From CAYRVF01 sp964427535 (GTDB lineage: Bacteria; Chloroflexota; Ktedonobacteria; Ktedonobacterales; JADMIN01): 47,941 nt of DNA. The translations under genes were made by a program, and so were the position numbers. The notes under the pieces were generated by a model. It saw only the letters and a list, made by a program, of their open reading frames with translations, was not told where the DNA came from and searched no databases. Of the stretch, positions 33,625 through 42,932 are shown in pieces. Numbering within the stretch: position 1 is the stretch's first letter; every line of letters begins with the position of its first letter. The DNA lies in contig CAYRVF010000020.1 in NCBI GenBank assembly GCA_964427535.1, positions 1 through 47,941 of the forward strand. Reading direction: 5' to 3'.

Positions 33625-35403
33625 ATGGATGTCACGCCGACGGACCGAGCGGACGGCTCTGAGAAGCCGGATGTCGTAGCCGCGGAGATGCCGGAGCGTC
33701 CCTGGCTCGTCCATTATCCAAGCAGCGTCCCTGCTTACGTGCGGATTCCCGAGCGTCCTTTGCCGTGGCTGCTGGAAGAGGCGGCACGACTGCACGGTGC
33801 CAATGTGGCGCTCGAGTACTACGGGACGCATATCTCCTACGTACAACTGGTCGCGCTCGTCGATCGCTTTGCGCGGGGCCTGCTGCGGCTGGGACTGCGC
33901 CGTGGGGACCGCGTCTCGGTGTGCCTGCCGAATGTGCCGCAGTTCCCCATCGCCTTCTATGGCGTGCTGCGTGCTGGCGGCATCGTCGTGGCGACGAATC
34001 CGCTCTACACCCAGCCCGAGCTGGAGCACCAGCTCAACGACTCCGGGGCGCGCTTCGTCGTCATGCTCGATTCGGTGTACCCGACGCTGGCAGCGGTGCA
34101 AGCCCGCACGCCCGTCGAGCAGGTGATTCTCACCAGCGCCGCCGATTATCTGCCCGCTCCGCTCGCGCTTGCGTTCCGGCTGCAACAGGCCAGGCAAAAG
34201 CGTAAAAGCGGACACGCCGAACAAATCGCTACGGCGAGTGCTGGCACGCTGAACTTCAAGCAGGTGCTTGGCCAGTCCTCAGACCGCAAGGGGTTCGAGG
34301 TCTTTCACCTGCCCGAGCCCGCGTCTCCAGACGAAGTGGCGTTGCTGCAATACACTGGCGGGACCACCGGCGTCGCCAAGGGGGCGATGCTGACTCACCG
34401 CAACCTGCTCGCCAACGCGACGCAGGCGTGGGCGTGGAGCGACGTATCGCACGACATTCCCCATACGTCGCTGTGTGTGGCGCCATTCTTCCACGTCTAT
34501 GGGTTGAGTGTCGGCATGAACCTCTCGATCGTGGGTGGGGCGCGGATGGTCTTGCTGCCGCGCTTTACCGTGAAGGATGTGCTGAAGGCGATAGAGCGCT
34601 ACAAGCCGGACCTATTCCCTGGCATTCCGACGATGTATCTAGCGCTCGCGCGTGAGGTTGAGCAACGGCCACGCAATCTCAGCTCGATCAAGGTCTGCAT
34701 CAGCGGCTCCGCACCACTGCCACTCGAAGTTCAGAAGCGGTTCGAGGCGGTCTCGGGGGCGCGTGTCGTCGAGGGGTATGGCCTGACGGAAGCATCGCCG
34801 GTAACCCACTGCAATCCCGTCTTTGGCGAGCGGCGACTCGGCACAATAGGGCTGCCAATGCCCAACACTGATGCCGCCATCCGCGACGAGCAGACCGGCG
34901 AGCTATTGTCGCCGGGGCAGATCGGCGAGATCGTCGTGCGCGGTCCGCAGGTAATGGCCGGCTACTGGCAGCGCCCCGACGAAACGGCCAAAGTGCTGGA
35001 GCACGGCTGGCTGCGCACGGGTGACGTGGGCTTCATGAGCGAGGACGGCTACTTCACCATCAACGACCGGATGAAAGACATCATCATTGCCAGTGGGTAC
35101 AAAATCTTCCCGCGCGACGTCGAGGAGGTGCTGTATCAGCATCCCGGTGTGCTGGAGGCGACGGTGATCGGGGTGCCGGACATCTATCGCGGCGAGACGG
35201 TGCGCGCCTATATCGTGCCGAAGCCTGGCCAGACGCCGACTGCCGAGGAGCTGACGGCCTTCGCGAAGGAGCGGCTGGCGGCGTATAAGGTGCCGAAGCA
35301 GTTCGAATTCCGCGAGAGCCTGCCCAAGACCATGATCGGCAAGGTGCTGCGGCGTGAGCTGCGGGAGCAGTATCTGGCGGAACATGGCCAGCCGGACTCG
35401 TAG
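33625..35403 (+). CDS. fadD: Long-chain fatty acid-CoA ligase
   Basis: Activates fatty acids to acyl-CoA at the expense of ATP, first step of degradation. 592 residues of the ANL superfamily: P-loop YTGGTTGVAKGAMLTH, the A5 motif EGYGLTEASPV, A8 hinge GDVGFMSEDGYFTINDRMKDIIIASG, and the terminal A10 Lys in LPKTMIGKVLRREL. ATG 33625 follows GAGGAG by seven bases; GTG 33619 is an in-frame alternative of two more residues. It begins the fatty-acid oxidation cluster; gaps of 169 and 132 bases follow before the next genes, so several promoters are possible. Chain-length preference is not certain; the family is. Confidence 0.92.
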   Translation: MDVTPTDRADGSEKPDVVAAEMPERPWLVHYPSSVPAYVRIPERPLPWLLEEAARLHGANVALEYYGTHISYVQLVALVDRFARGLLRLGLRRGDRVSVCLPNVPQFPIAFYGVLRAGGIVVATNPLYTQPELEHQLNDSGARFVVMLDSVYPTLAAVQARTPVEQVILTSAADYLPAPLALAFRLQQARQKRKSGHAEQIATASAGTLNFKQVLGQSSDRKGFEVFHLPEPASPDEVALLQYTGGTTGVAKGAMLTHRNLLANATQAWAWSDVSHDIPHTSLCVAPFFHVYGLSVGMNLSIVGGARMVLLPRFTVKDVLKAIERYKPDLFPGIPTMYLALAREVEQRPRNLSSIKVCISGSAPLPLEVQKRFEAVSGARVVEGYGLTEASPVTHCNPVFGERRLGTIGLPMPNTDAAIRDEQTGELLSPGQIGEIVVRGPQVMAGYWQRPDETAKVLEHGWLRTGDVGFMSEDGYFTINDRMKDIIIASGYKIFPRDVEEVLYQHPGVLEATVIGVPDIYRGETVRAYIVPKPGQTPTAEELTAFAKERLAAYKVPKQFEFRESLPKTMIGKVLRRELREQYLAEHGQPDS

Positions 35404-35527
35404 CGCCGCACAGTGTGTGAGATCGTCGAGGCGACGGCGCACCTCGCGGCGAGACGTCGTGTCTGCTGTTCGTCTGTTCGTGCGTCCCTTGTAGAGTTGC
35501 GATAACAATCACGTAGAGGCCGGGGAC

Positions 35528-35546
35528 CGCCACAGTTTGAGTGGCG
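35528..35546 (+). promoter_or_regulatory. Inverted repeat in the leader of the acyl-CoA dehydrogenase gene
   Basis: CGCCAC/GTGGCG around AGTTTGA, followed directly by a second small repeat GTGGC-GT-GCCAC. It ends 12 bases before the Shine-Dalgarno AAGGAG (35559 onward). The CGCCA core resembles the half-sites at 33499-33540, but the match is short and may be chance. The 35404-35527 interval has no clear -10/-35. Confidence 0.35.
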
Positions 35547-35572
35547 TGCCACCAGTGAAGGAGATCACCAGC

Positions 35573-37351
35573 ATGGCGACAGAGGCAAAGACCGAAGTCA
35601 GCGCGAGTTTTCTGACGACGCCCGTGACCGAGGCGACGTTCCTCACGCCCGAGAAGCTGGACGACGAGCAAAAGCAGATTCGCGACTCCGCGCGCACGTT
35701 CATTCAGCGCGAGGTGATGCCCAAGTCCGAGGAGATCGACCACCAGGAGCCTGGCCTCACGCCGTCGCTGGTGAAGCTCGCCGGCGAGCAGGGCCTGCTG
35801 ATGATCGACGTACCCGAGGAGTACGGCGGCGCAGACCTGGGGCTGGTGGTGAGCGCGCTCGTAACCGGCGAGATGCGACAGGCATCGTTCGCGGTGGCCC
35901 ACGGCGCACACAGCGGCATCGGCACGCTGCCCATCGTCTTCTATGGCACTGACGAGCAGAAGCGCAAGTATCTGCCGCGCCTCGCGACCGGCGAGCTGAT
36001 CGGCGCGTATGCCCTCACCGAGCCGGGTGCCGGGTCGGACGCGATGGCAATTCGCACGCGGGCCACGCTCTCGGAGGACGGCACACACTACATCCTCAAT
36101 GGCGCCAAGCAGTGGATCTCCAATGCGGGATTCGCCGATGTATTCGTCGCGTTCGCCAAGGTGGATGATACGAAGCACACGGGCTTCATCGTCGAGGCAT
36201 CGACGCCGGGTATCTCGACGGGCGCCGAAGAGAAGAAGGTCGGCATCAAGGGCTCGTCGACGCGGACGGTCTACTTCGACAACGTGCGGGTGCCGGTCGA
36301 GAACGTGCTCGGCGAGATTGGCAAGGGCTACAAGATCGCCTTCAACATCCTCAACATTGGTCGGCTGAAGCTAGGCGTCGGCGCCGCTGGAGGCGCACGT
36401 GCGGCGCTCGACATGGCGGCGGCCTACACCAACGAGCGCAAGGCGTTCGGGCGCCCGCTGCATAGCTTCGGCATGATCAAGAAGAAGCTCGCGCGCATGG
36501 CGGCGGACGTCTATGCCGCCGAGACGCTGGCCTACCGCACGGCCGGCATGGTGGAAGACGCGCGGATCGCGGCAGGCGACGACCGGCAGGCGCAGCTCGC
36601 GGCCATCGAGGAGTACGCCATCGAGTGCTCGATCGCCAAGGTCTTCGGCTCGGAGGCGCTATGGCGCTCGGTCGACGAAGGCGTGCAGACCTTTGGCGGC
36701 TACGGCTTCATGGACGAGTACCCGATCTCGCACGCCTGGCGCGACGCCCGTATCAACCGCATCTTCGAGGGCACGAACGAGGTCAACCGGCTGGTGACGG
36801 CGGGAACGCTCTTCCAGCGCGCGATGGACGGCAAGATCGACCTGTTCTCGTCCTTCGCCGAGATCGACGGCGAGATCTCGAGCGGCCAGGCGCGCGACTT
36901 CGCCGGAGCGGAGGTTCCCGCTGGCCTGCGCGATGCGGTCAATCTCGTCGAGCGCGCCAAGCGCGCGGGCATCTACAACGTGATGAAGACCTCGATGAAG
37001 TTCGTGGCGAATATGCGCGAAGAACAGGAGTTCCTCGATTACGTCGCGAATCAGGTGAATAACGTCTTCGCGATGGATAGCGCCGTGGCACGGGCGCTCG
37101 ATGCCGCACGCAGCGGCGCGCCGAACTCCCACATCCATGAGCTGCTCGCCAACATGGTCGTGTTGAGCCTCTTCGGTGAGACACGCGCGAATATGGAGGG
37201 CGCACTCTCGATGGCCTTCGAGGGCGACGAACGCCGCGAAGAGCTGGCCAAGGTCCGGGCGTACCTCGGCGATCCAGAGCAGGACATCGTTCCGGCGCAG
37301 CGCGAGCTTGCGGGCGTCGTTGCCGAGGCCAACGGCTACCCGCTGCAATAG
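35573..37351 (+). CDS. Acyl-CoA dehydrogenase, long-form
   Basis: FAD-dependent desaturation of acyl-CoA to trans-2-enoyl-CoA. 592 residues, longer than the 380-residue standard form; the extra C-terminal region of about 170 residues is like that of the FadE and VLCAD groups. Markers are YALTEPGAGSDAMAIRTRA, NGAKQWISNAGFADVFVAFAKVD, RKAFGRPLHSFGMIKKKLARMA and HAWRDARINRIFEGTNEVNRL with the catalytic Glu in EGTNE. Its size and position next to FadN-like and thiolase genes match the Bacillus fadN-fadA-fadE operon. AAGGAG lies upstream of ATG 35573. Whole pathway chemistry is consistent with the neighbours. Confidence 0.93.
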   Translation: MATEAKTEVSASFLTTPVTEATFLTPEKLDDEQKQIRDSARTFIQREVMPKSEEIDHQEPGLTPSLVKLAGEQGLLMIDVPEEYGGADLGLVVSALVTGEMRQASFAVAHGAHSGIGTLPIVFYGTDEQKRKYLPRLATGELIGAYALTEPGAGSDAMAIRTRATLSEDGTHYILNGAKQWISNAGFADVFVAFAKVDDTKHTGFIVEASTPGISTGAEEKKVGIKGSSTRTVYFDNVRVPVENVLGEIGKGYKIAFNILNIGRLKLGVGAAGGARAALDMAAAYTNERKAFGRPLHSFGMIKKKLARMAADVYAAETLAYRTAGMVEDARIAAGDDRQAQLAAIEEYAIECSIAKVFGSEALWRSVDEGVQTFGGYGFMDEYPISHAWRDARINRIFEGTNEVNRLVTAGTLFQRAMDGKIDLFSSFAEIDGEISSGQARDFAGAEVPAGLRDAVNLVERAKRAGIYNVMKTSMKFVANMREEQEFLDYVANQVNNVFAMDSAVARALDAARSGAPNSHIHELLANMVVLSLFGETRANMEGALSMAFEGDERREELAKVRAYLGDPEQDIVPAQRELAGVVAEANGYPLQ

Positions 37352-37385
37352 CAAGTTGGGTCAGAACGCAGCGCACGTATTGTAG

Positions 37386-37405
37386 GGGCGAGGCATGCCT
37401 CGCCC
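37386..37405. repeat. Perfect 20-base palindrome upstream of thiolase gene
   Basis: GGGCGAGGCATGCCTCGCCC is its own reverse complement, preceded by TGTAGG. It may be an intergenic repeat of the genome, or a regulator site or weak hairpin; it has no T-run. It lies in the 132-base gap between the acyl-CoA dehydrogenase and thiolase genes. Confidence 0.6.
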
Positions 37406-37483
37406 GCTTCCGTCGAGTACGACAACGTACCCCAGGAGCGCTGGAGTCAGCGTCCAGCCGGGATATCCAAGGAGAGATAGAGC

Positions 37484-38674
37484 ATGCCAGAGGCAGTAGT
37501 AGTGAGCGCCGTGCGCACGCCGATCGGGCGGGCCGGGAAGGGCGCTCTGAAGGCGATTCGTGGCGATGATCTGGCGGCGGTCGCGTTACGTGCGGCGGCA
37601 GAGCGCGTGCCGAACCTGGATCGCGCGGCCATCGAAGATGTGATTCTGGGCTGCGCATTCCCAGAGGGCGAGCAGGGCATGAACGTCGCCCGTCTGGCGG
37701 CGGCGCTCGCGGGCCTACCAACGACGGCTGGCGGCACCACGGTCAACCGGTTCTGCGCCAGCAGCTTGCAGGCATTCAACTTCGCCGCTGAGGCGATTCT
37801 GTGCGGCAATGGCGATGAGTTCGTCGTCGGCGGCGTCGAGAGCATGTCGCGTGTGCCGATGGGCGGGTTCAACCCGAGCTTCAATCCGAAGCTGATGAAC
37901 AATCCCGACGGCATCGAGATCTGCGGTCTGCCCGGCACGCGCACGACTGAATTCGAGCAGGCGTACATCCCAATGGGCATGACCGCCGAGAACCTCGCGA
38001 AGAAGTATGGCATCAGTCGCGAGGATCAGGACGCCTTCGCCCTGCGCAGTCACCAGCGCGCCATTCGCGCCCAGGATGAGGGCATCTTCGACCGCGAGAT
38101 CGTGCCGGTGACACTGCCCGACGGCACCGTCGTCTCGCGCGACGAGGGTCCGCGCCGCGACACGTCGATGGAGAAGCTGGCCTCGCTGGAGCCCGCGTTC
38201 GTAGCTGGCGGGTCGGTGACGGCAGGAAACAGCAGCCCGCTCAACGACGGTGCCTCAGGCGCGGTGCTGATGTCGGCTGAGAAGGCGCAGGCGCTGGGCA
38301 TCCGGCCACGGGCGCGTGTGATCGCGATGGCCGTCGCGGGCGTCGAGCCGGAGTTCATGGGCATCGGGCCGGTTCCAGCGACGAAAAAGGCGCTCGCGCG
38401 GGCGCACATGCAGCTCTCCGACATCGACATCATCGAGTTGAATGAGGCGTTCGCCGCGCAGTCGCTGGCAGTCGTCCGTGAGCTGGGCATCGACGAGGAC
38501 CGGCTGAATCCGCATGGCGGCGCGATTGCCCTCGGGCACCCGCTTGGCTGCACGGGCGCGCGGCTCATCGCGACGCTGATCAACGACCTCGAGACGTCGT
38601 ACAAGCACATCGGTATGTCGACGCTGTGTGACGGCGGCGGCCAGGGCGTGGCGACGATCATCGAGCGGCTGTAA
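37484..38674 (+). CDS. fadA: Acetyl-CoA C-acyltransferase (3-ketoacyl-CoA thiolase)
   Basis: Cleaves 3-ketoacyl-CoA with CoA, the last step of each beta-oxidation round. 396 residues, usual length. Catalytic Cys near residue 88 in NRFCASSLQ, GGAIALGHPLGCTGARL with the active-site His, and the final CDGGGQG carrying the second Cys. The promoter-like palindrome at 37386 lies upstream, and AAGGAGA is just before ATG 37484. Twelve bases separate it from the FadN-like gene, so they are cotranscribed. The FadA/FadB or FadA/FadN pair usually works as a complex. Confidence 0.95.
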   Translation: MPEAVVVSAVRTPIGRAGKGALKAIRGDDLAAVALRAAAERVPNLDRAAIEDVILGCAFPEGEQGMNVARLAAALAGLPTTAGGTTVNRFCASSLQAFNFAAEAILCGNGDEFVVGGVESMSRVPMGGFNPSFNPKLMNNPDGIEICGLPGTRTTEFEQAYIPMGMTAENLAKKYGISREDQDAFALRSHQRAIRAQDEGIFDREIVPVTLPDGTVVSRDEGPRRDTSMEKLASLEPAFVAGGSVTAGNSSPLNDGASGAVLMSAEKAQALGIRPRARVIAMAVAGVEPEFMGIGPVPATKKALARAHMQLSDIDIIELNEAFAAQSLAVVRELGIDEDRLNPHGGAIALGHPLGCTGARLIATLINDLETSYKHIGMSTLCDGGGQGVATIIERL

Positions 38675-38686
38675 GAGAGGGCGCGC

Positions 38687-41074
38687 ATGAGTTATAAGAT
38701 TGAGCGCGCGGCGGTCGTCGGCGCGGGCATCATGGGGGCGGGTATCGCGGCGCTGCTGGCGAATGCCGGCATCCCCGTGCTGCTGCTCGACATCGTTCCG
38801 CCCGACGCGCAGAACTCGACGGACCGCGCCGCGCGCAACCGCATCGCCCAGACGGGTCTCGACGCCGCGATGAAGGCCCGGCCCGCCTCGGCGTTCTTCT
38901 CGCAGCGCAACACCGCGGTTGTCACCGTCGGCAACGTCGAAGACGACCTCGACAAGCTCAGCGGCGTCGACTGGATCGTCGAAGCGGTCGTCGAGCGAGT
39001 GGACATCAAGCGGGACCTGTTCGCGCGTATCGAAGCCGTGCGCGCGCCGGGGAGTATCGTCAGCTCGAACACGTCCGGTCTGCCAGCGAGCATGCTGCTG
39101 GAGGGGCGCGGCGACGATTTCCGCCAGCACTTCCTGGTGACGCACTTCTTCAATCCGGTGCGCTTCATGAAGCTGCTGGAGCTGGTGCCCGGCCCGGACA
39201 CCGACCCCGCGCTGATGGAGTTCATGGGGCAGTTCTGCACTGAGCGACTTGGGAAAGGCGTCGTCTTCGGGAAGGACCGGCCAAACTTCATCGGCAACCG
39301 CATTGGCATGTTCGGCTTCATGGCGGCGATCCATCGCATGCTCGACGAGGGCTATCGCGTTGAAGAGGTGGACGCGATCACTGGGCCAGCGATGGGGCAC
39401 CCGCGCTCCGCCACCTTCCGCACGGCGGACCTGGCGGGGCTGGACACGACGTACCACGTCGCCAACAACCTCTACGAGAACCTGCCCGACGACCCCCAGC
39501 GCGAGCTCTTCAAGGTTCCCGACTTCATGCGCGAGATGTTTGAGCGCAAGTGGCTGGGCGACAAGACGAAGCAGGGCTTCTACAAGCGCGTGCGCGGAGA
39601 AAACGGCTCGTCGACGATTCTCGCGATCGACCCCGCGACGCTGGAGTATCGTCCGCAGGAGTCCGTCCACTTCTCCTCGATCGATAGCGTCAAGGACAAC
39701 CCAGACGTGTTCGAGCGCATCCGCTCCGTCGTCGGTGCGCCAGACCGCGCCGGCAAACTCGCGTGGGAGCTGACCGCCGACACGCTGCTCTACGCCGCGC
39801 AGGTCGCCGAGGAAATCGCCAACGACATCGTGTCCATCGACAACGCGATGCGCTGGGGCTTCAACCAGGACGTCGGGCCGTTCGAGGTGTGGGATGCGCT
39901 CGGCGTGGCGGCGCTGGTGCAGCGGATGGAGGCAGAGGGCCGGACCATTCCGCCGCTCGTGCGCCAGGTGCTGGAGAACGGCTCGGGCCGCTTCTACACC
40001 GATGGGCCAGAGCGCCAGTTCTGGGACTTCAACAGCCAGAGCTACAAGCCGGTCGTTGAGCCGGTGAAGACGCTGCGTCTTGCGCCACTCAAGAAGGCGG
40101 GCAAAGTCGTCAAGGAGAACCGCGCCGTCTCGCTGATCGATCTCGGCGACGAGGTGTTGGGCGTCGAGTTCCACACCAAGATGAACGCGATCGATGACGA
40201 GTTGATCGCGATGCTTCGCGCGGCGGTAGACGAGGCGAAGGCCAACTGGCGCGCCATTGTCGTCGGCAACGAAGCGCCAGACTTCAGTGCGGGCGCGAAC
40301 CTGGCGCAGGTGCTGATGGCCGCCAAGATGCGCCAGTGGGCGCTGCTCGAGAAGGCCACCTCTGGGCTGCAGCAGGCGAATCTCGCGCTCAAGTACAGCG
40401 AAGTTCCGGTCGTCGTCGCCGCGGCGGGACGGGCGCTCGGCGGCGGGGCGGAGATTATCCTCAGCGGGCAGCACGTGCGCGCGGCAGCGGAGAGTTATAT
40501 TGGTCTGGTCGAGGTCGGCGCGGGACTGATACCGGCGGGTGGCGGCTGCAAGGAGTTGCTGGCGAGGTGGAGCACTGGGACGCCAGACAAGGGGCCGTTC
40601 GCGGCGTCACGGCACGTCTTCGAGATCGTGGCCGTCGCGACGGTCGCCACGAGCGCGGCGAACGCGCGGGAGCTGCGGTTCCTGCGCAAGACCGACGCGA
40701 TCACGCTGGACCGTGACCGGCTGCTGGCCGATGCCAAGGCCGACGCGCTGACCCTCGCCGAGAAGAAGGCGCGGGGAGAGTGGCAGCCGCCAACGCCGCC
40801 GACCTTCCGGCTGCCCGGCCCGGGCGGGCGCCTCGTGCTGGAGCAGGTCGCCGACGGCTTGCGCCTGCAGGGGAAGGCGTCGGAGCACGACGCGGTCATC
40901 GCGGGCAAGCTCGCCTTTGTACTGACCGGCGGCAACACGTCGCCACTCGACACCCTCACCGAACAGGACATCCTCGATCTGGAGCGTGAGGCCTTCGTCA
41001 GCCTGGCGGGCATGCCCAAGACGCAGGCCCGCATGGAGGCGCTGCTCAAGACCGGCAAGCCGCTGCGCAACTAA
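38687..41074 (+). CDS. fadN: 3-hydroxyacyl-CoA dehydrogenase/enoyl-CoA hydratase fusion (FadN type)
   Basis: Carries hydration and dehydrogenation in one chain. 795 residues: N-terminal Rossmann domain with GAGIMGAGIAALLANAG at about 11-27, SSNTSGLPA and HFFNPVRFMKLLELV; C-terminal 3HCDH domains to about 460; then an enoyl-CoA hydratase domain with FSAGANL, ALGGGAEIILSG and IGLVEVGAGLIPAGGG, where the catalytic Glu in GLVEV is kept. This order (dehydrogenase first, hydratase last) is that of Bacillus FadN, opposite to E. coli FadB. ATG 38687 lies 12 bases after the thiolase. A strong hairpin follows at 41092. Confidence 0.94.
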   Translation: MSYKIERAAVVGAGIMGAGIAALLANAGIPVLLLDIVPPDAQNSTDRAARNRIAQTGLDAAMKARPASAFFSQRNTAVVTVGNVEDDLDKLSGVDWIVEAVVERVDIKRDLFARIEAVRAPGSIVSSNTSGLPASMLLEGRGDDFRQHFLVTHFFNPVRFMKLLELVPGPDTDPALMEFMGQFCTERLGKGVVFGKDRPNFIGNRIGMFGFMAAIHRMLDEGYRVEEVDAITGPAMGHPRSATFRTADLAGLDTTYHVANNLYENLPDDPQRELFKVPDFMREMFERKWLGDKTKQGFYKRVRGENGSSTILAIDPATLEYRPQESVHFSSIDSVKDNPDVFERIRSVVGAPDRAGKLAWELTADTLLYAAQVAEEIANDIVSIDNAMRWGFNQDVGPFEVWDALGVAALVQRMEAEGRTIPPLVRQVLENGSGRFYTDGPERQFWDFNSQSYKPVVEPVKTLRLAPLKKAGKVVKENRAVSLIDLGDEVLGVEFHTKMNAIDDELIAMLRAAVDEAKANWRAIVVGNEAPDFSAGANLAQVLMAAKMRQWALLEKATSGLQQANLALKYSEVPVVVAAAGRALGGGAEIILSGQHVRAAAESYIGLVEVGAGLIPAGGGCKELLARWSTGTPDKGPFAASRHVFEIVAVATVATSAANARELRFLRKTDAITLDRDRLLADAKADALTLAEKKARGEWQPPTPPTFRLPGPGGRLVLEQVADGLRLQGKASEHDAVIAGKLAFVLTGGNTSPLDTLTEQDILDLEREAFVSLAGMPKTQARMEALLKTGKPLRN

Positions 41075-41091
41075 CGCCGATCGACGTTCGG

Positions 41092-41136
41092 GTGCCCCTT
41101 CCCGTGTTTCAACGGGAGGGGGCACTGTTGTTTCTG
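41092..41136 (+). terminator. Hairpin terminator after the fatty-acid oxidation genes
   Basis: Fourteen-base stem GTGCCCCTTCCCGT/ACGGGAGGGGGCAC (41092-41105, 41112-41125, one G-U pair) around GTTTCA, then TGTTGTTTCTG, a discontinuous T-rich tail. It lies 18 bases past the fadN stop and closes the cluster. Confidence 0.7.
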
Positions 41137-41255
41137 AGAGGGCGCGGACCGTCTCACGATGTTTCGTGGACGTTCATACAATTCTGTGCCATGCTTCGAG
41201 CGTTAGATGCGCGTACTCTGGAGGTCATGGATATCCCCAGAAAGGGAACCATGCC

Positions 41256-42932
41256 GTGGACGATCTGCGTGACGAGGAGCTGTATCAAAGGCTCAAAGCG
41301 TCGTTTGGTCCGACATACCTCACAGTAGAAAGCATCATCCAGGGCGTGGCGCTCGCCGATCTAGCGGGCGTGGTCGCGGCCAATTATGAGCGCTTCACTC
41401 TCGTCAACTGGCTGCTTGTACTCATGTCGTTCAGTGCGTTGATCGTCACGTGGACGGTCTACACCGCACAGAGCATGTTGTGGCACTGGATTCCCGACCT
41501 GCGCGATGCCGCGATACCGTTTATCGTCGGCGCGCTCGAGCTCTTCCTCAATCACACAATTGTCATCAGCCTGACGGCCTGGCTCGTGACTCTCGCCGCC
41601 ATCGGATTCGTTGGCGCGCTGGCCACCAAACACATCGACTTGCGCGCAAAGGCCGAGCCCGAAAATACAGAGCTCCTACAGGCGCTTAGGAGCCATCATA
41701 GCCTGTTCGCTCGGTGTTTGTTTGTGGATACGGTCATCTTGCTCGCGCTCGCGTGGATCTGCAACCGCGCCAATTTTCGGGCAGAGTACTGGGGGCATAA
41801 TGATCGCGGGATGTGGGCTCTGTTGGTCGGGCTGGCCGCTGGTGCCTGTTTTCTCGTCAACATCTTTCTCGCGAACGAATACGTGCATAAGGCGGTCTCG
41901 TACGCGCGCACGGGTCGTTCCTCGGGCTTACATCGTCTGTCGTCACGTTACCCACGGGCGATTCTCAGCAACAAATCGAGGCAAGAACACATGCGCGATA
42001 CATCGGATGAGTCCTTGTATGTTGACTCGCATGTCGACGAGCAGCGCCGCCTCTCTTTTCCCGCGACTGAGCGCAACCTGCGCTGGGCAATTGGCATCGC
42101 GGGCGTGATCGCACTCGTGCTGTCCCTGGCGTTTGCGTTCAATTGGGGCGGGCTGACGCGCTTCGTGCTTGTGCCACAGAGTTCCATGCCGTTCATGTTT
42201 CTCTGTGCGGTGAGCGCGGCGATCGGTGTCTCGGCGCTTTGGATCAGCCTGTCTGGCGAACTCGTGGCAGCGCTCGGTGGCATCCTGAATCTGCTGGTGT
42301 TCTGGAGCGTAATGCTGGTGTCGCAGGTGGTGCTCGCGGTGCGGGGCGCCGCGCCCCATGCGCCTGTTTTGGCGATTGTCTCCGTCATCGGCGTCGCGAT
42401 CTTCGGCGCTCTTCTCGTGCTGTGGCGGCGACGATTCGCGCCCGGACCGCGCGAGCAGCTTCCCTGGCTGATTCGTGGCTCGTTCGGGGTCTACATTGTG
42501 TTGCTCGCCATTGTGGGCGTAGGCATCCTACTCGGAGTGCCCACTATCTATCCGTGGCCGCTGAACGCGTCGACGTCAGCTGTGCTGGGATCGTTCTATG
42601 TCGGCGCCGCTTGCTATTTCGCGTATGGCTTGCTGCGACCGAACTGGCAGAACGTTACGGGGCAGATGTGGGCGTTTTTGGCGTATGATGCCGTGCTCAT
42701 TGGTCCCTTCATCGCCAAATTCGGCAACGTGCTGCCTAGCCATGTGCCAAGTCTGGTCGTCAGCTCGGCAGTGCTCATCATCAGCGCGGCGATCTCCGCG
42801 TATTACGTGCTGGTGATCCCGGCAATGCGGTGGGCGAGGGCCCGAAGTAGCGTTGACTCCAGGGAACGCGTGTCGATAGAGCAATCCGAGCGGCGATCGC
42901 CGCCTCCACAGCACGGAAGCTCGCTGCCATAG
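41256..42932 (+). CDS. Polytopic membrane protein, function unknown
   Basis: 558 residues with about 13 membrane segments in two halves. The N-terminal half (about 4-5 segments) starts from a soluble helix DDLRDEELYQRLKASFGPTYLTVESIIQG; a cytoplasmic stretch with many charged residues near residues 215-260 (RQEHMRDTSDESLYVDSHVDEQRRL) separates it from a C-terminal half of about eight segments. I do not recognise the family. A possible -10 TACAAT is at 41177-41182. GTG 41256 has AAAGGGA upstream; an upstream start in the same frame lies inside fadN. A fusion of two membrane genes is possible, but I see no frameshift evidence. Confidence 0.65.
   Translation: MDDLRDEELYQRLKASFGPTYLTVESIIQGVALADLAGVVAANYERFTLVNWLLVLMSFSALIVTWTVYTAQSMLWHWIPDLRDAAIPFIVGALELFLNHTIVISLTAWLVTLAAIGFVGALATKHIDLRAKAEPENTELLQALRSHHSLFARCLFVDTVILLALAWICNRANFRAEYWGHNDRGMWALLVGLAAGACFLVNIFLANEYVHKAVSYARTGRSSGLHRLSSRYPRAILSNKSRQEHMRDTSDESLYVDSHVDEQRRLSFPATERNLRWAIGIAGVIALVLSLAFAFNWGGLTRFVLVPQSSMPFMFLCAVSAAIGVSALWISLSGELVAALGGILNLLVFWSVMLVSQVVLAVRGAAPHAPVLAIVSVIGVAIFGALLVLWRRRFAPGPREQLPWLIRGSFGVYIVLLAIVGVGILLGVPTIYPWPLNASTSAVLGSFYVGAACYFAYGLLRPNWQNVTGQMWAFLAYDAVLIGPFIAKFGNVLPSHVPSLVVSSAVLIISAAISAYYVLVIPAMRWARARSSVDSRERVSIEQSERRSPPPQHGSSLP

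Noticed and set aside
33619..33627. GTG 33619 as the start of the acyl-CoA ligase
   Set aside because: The ATG at 33625 has better spacing to GAGGAG; the GTG would put the Shine-Dalgarno sequence too close.
40986..41255. N-terminal extension of the membrane protein from within fadN
   Set aside because: It overlaps the fadN 3' end and the terminator at 41092-41136, and the sequence is arginine-rich with no family features.
41228..41329. Possible 33-codon upstream gene (MDIPRKG...) before the large membrane protein
   Set aside because: GGAGGT is only one base from its ATG, too close, and the frame is overlapped by the better supported GTG start at 41256.
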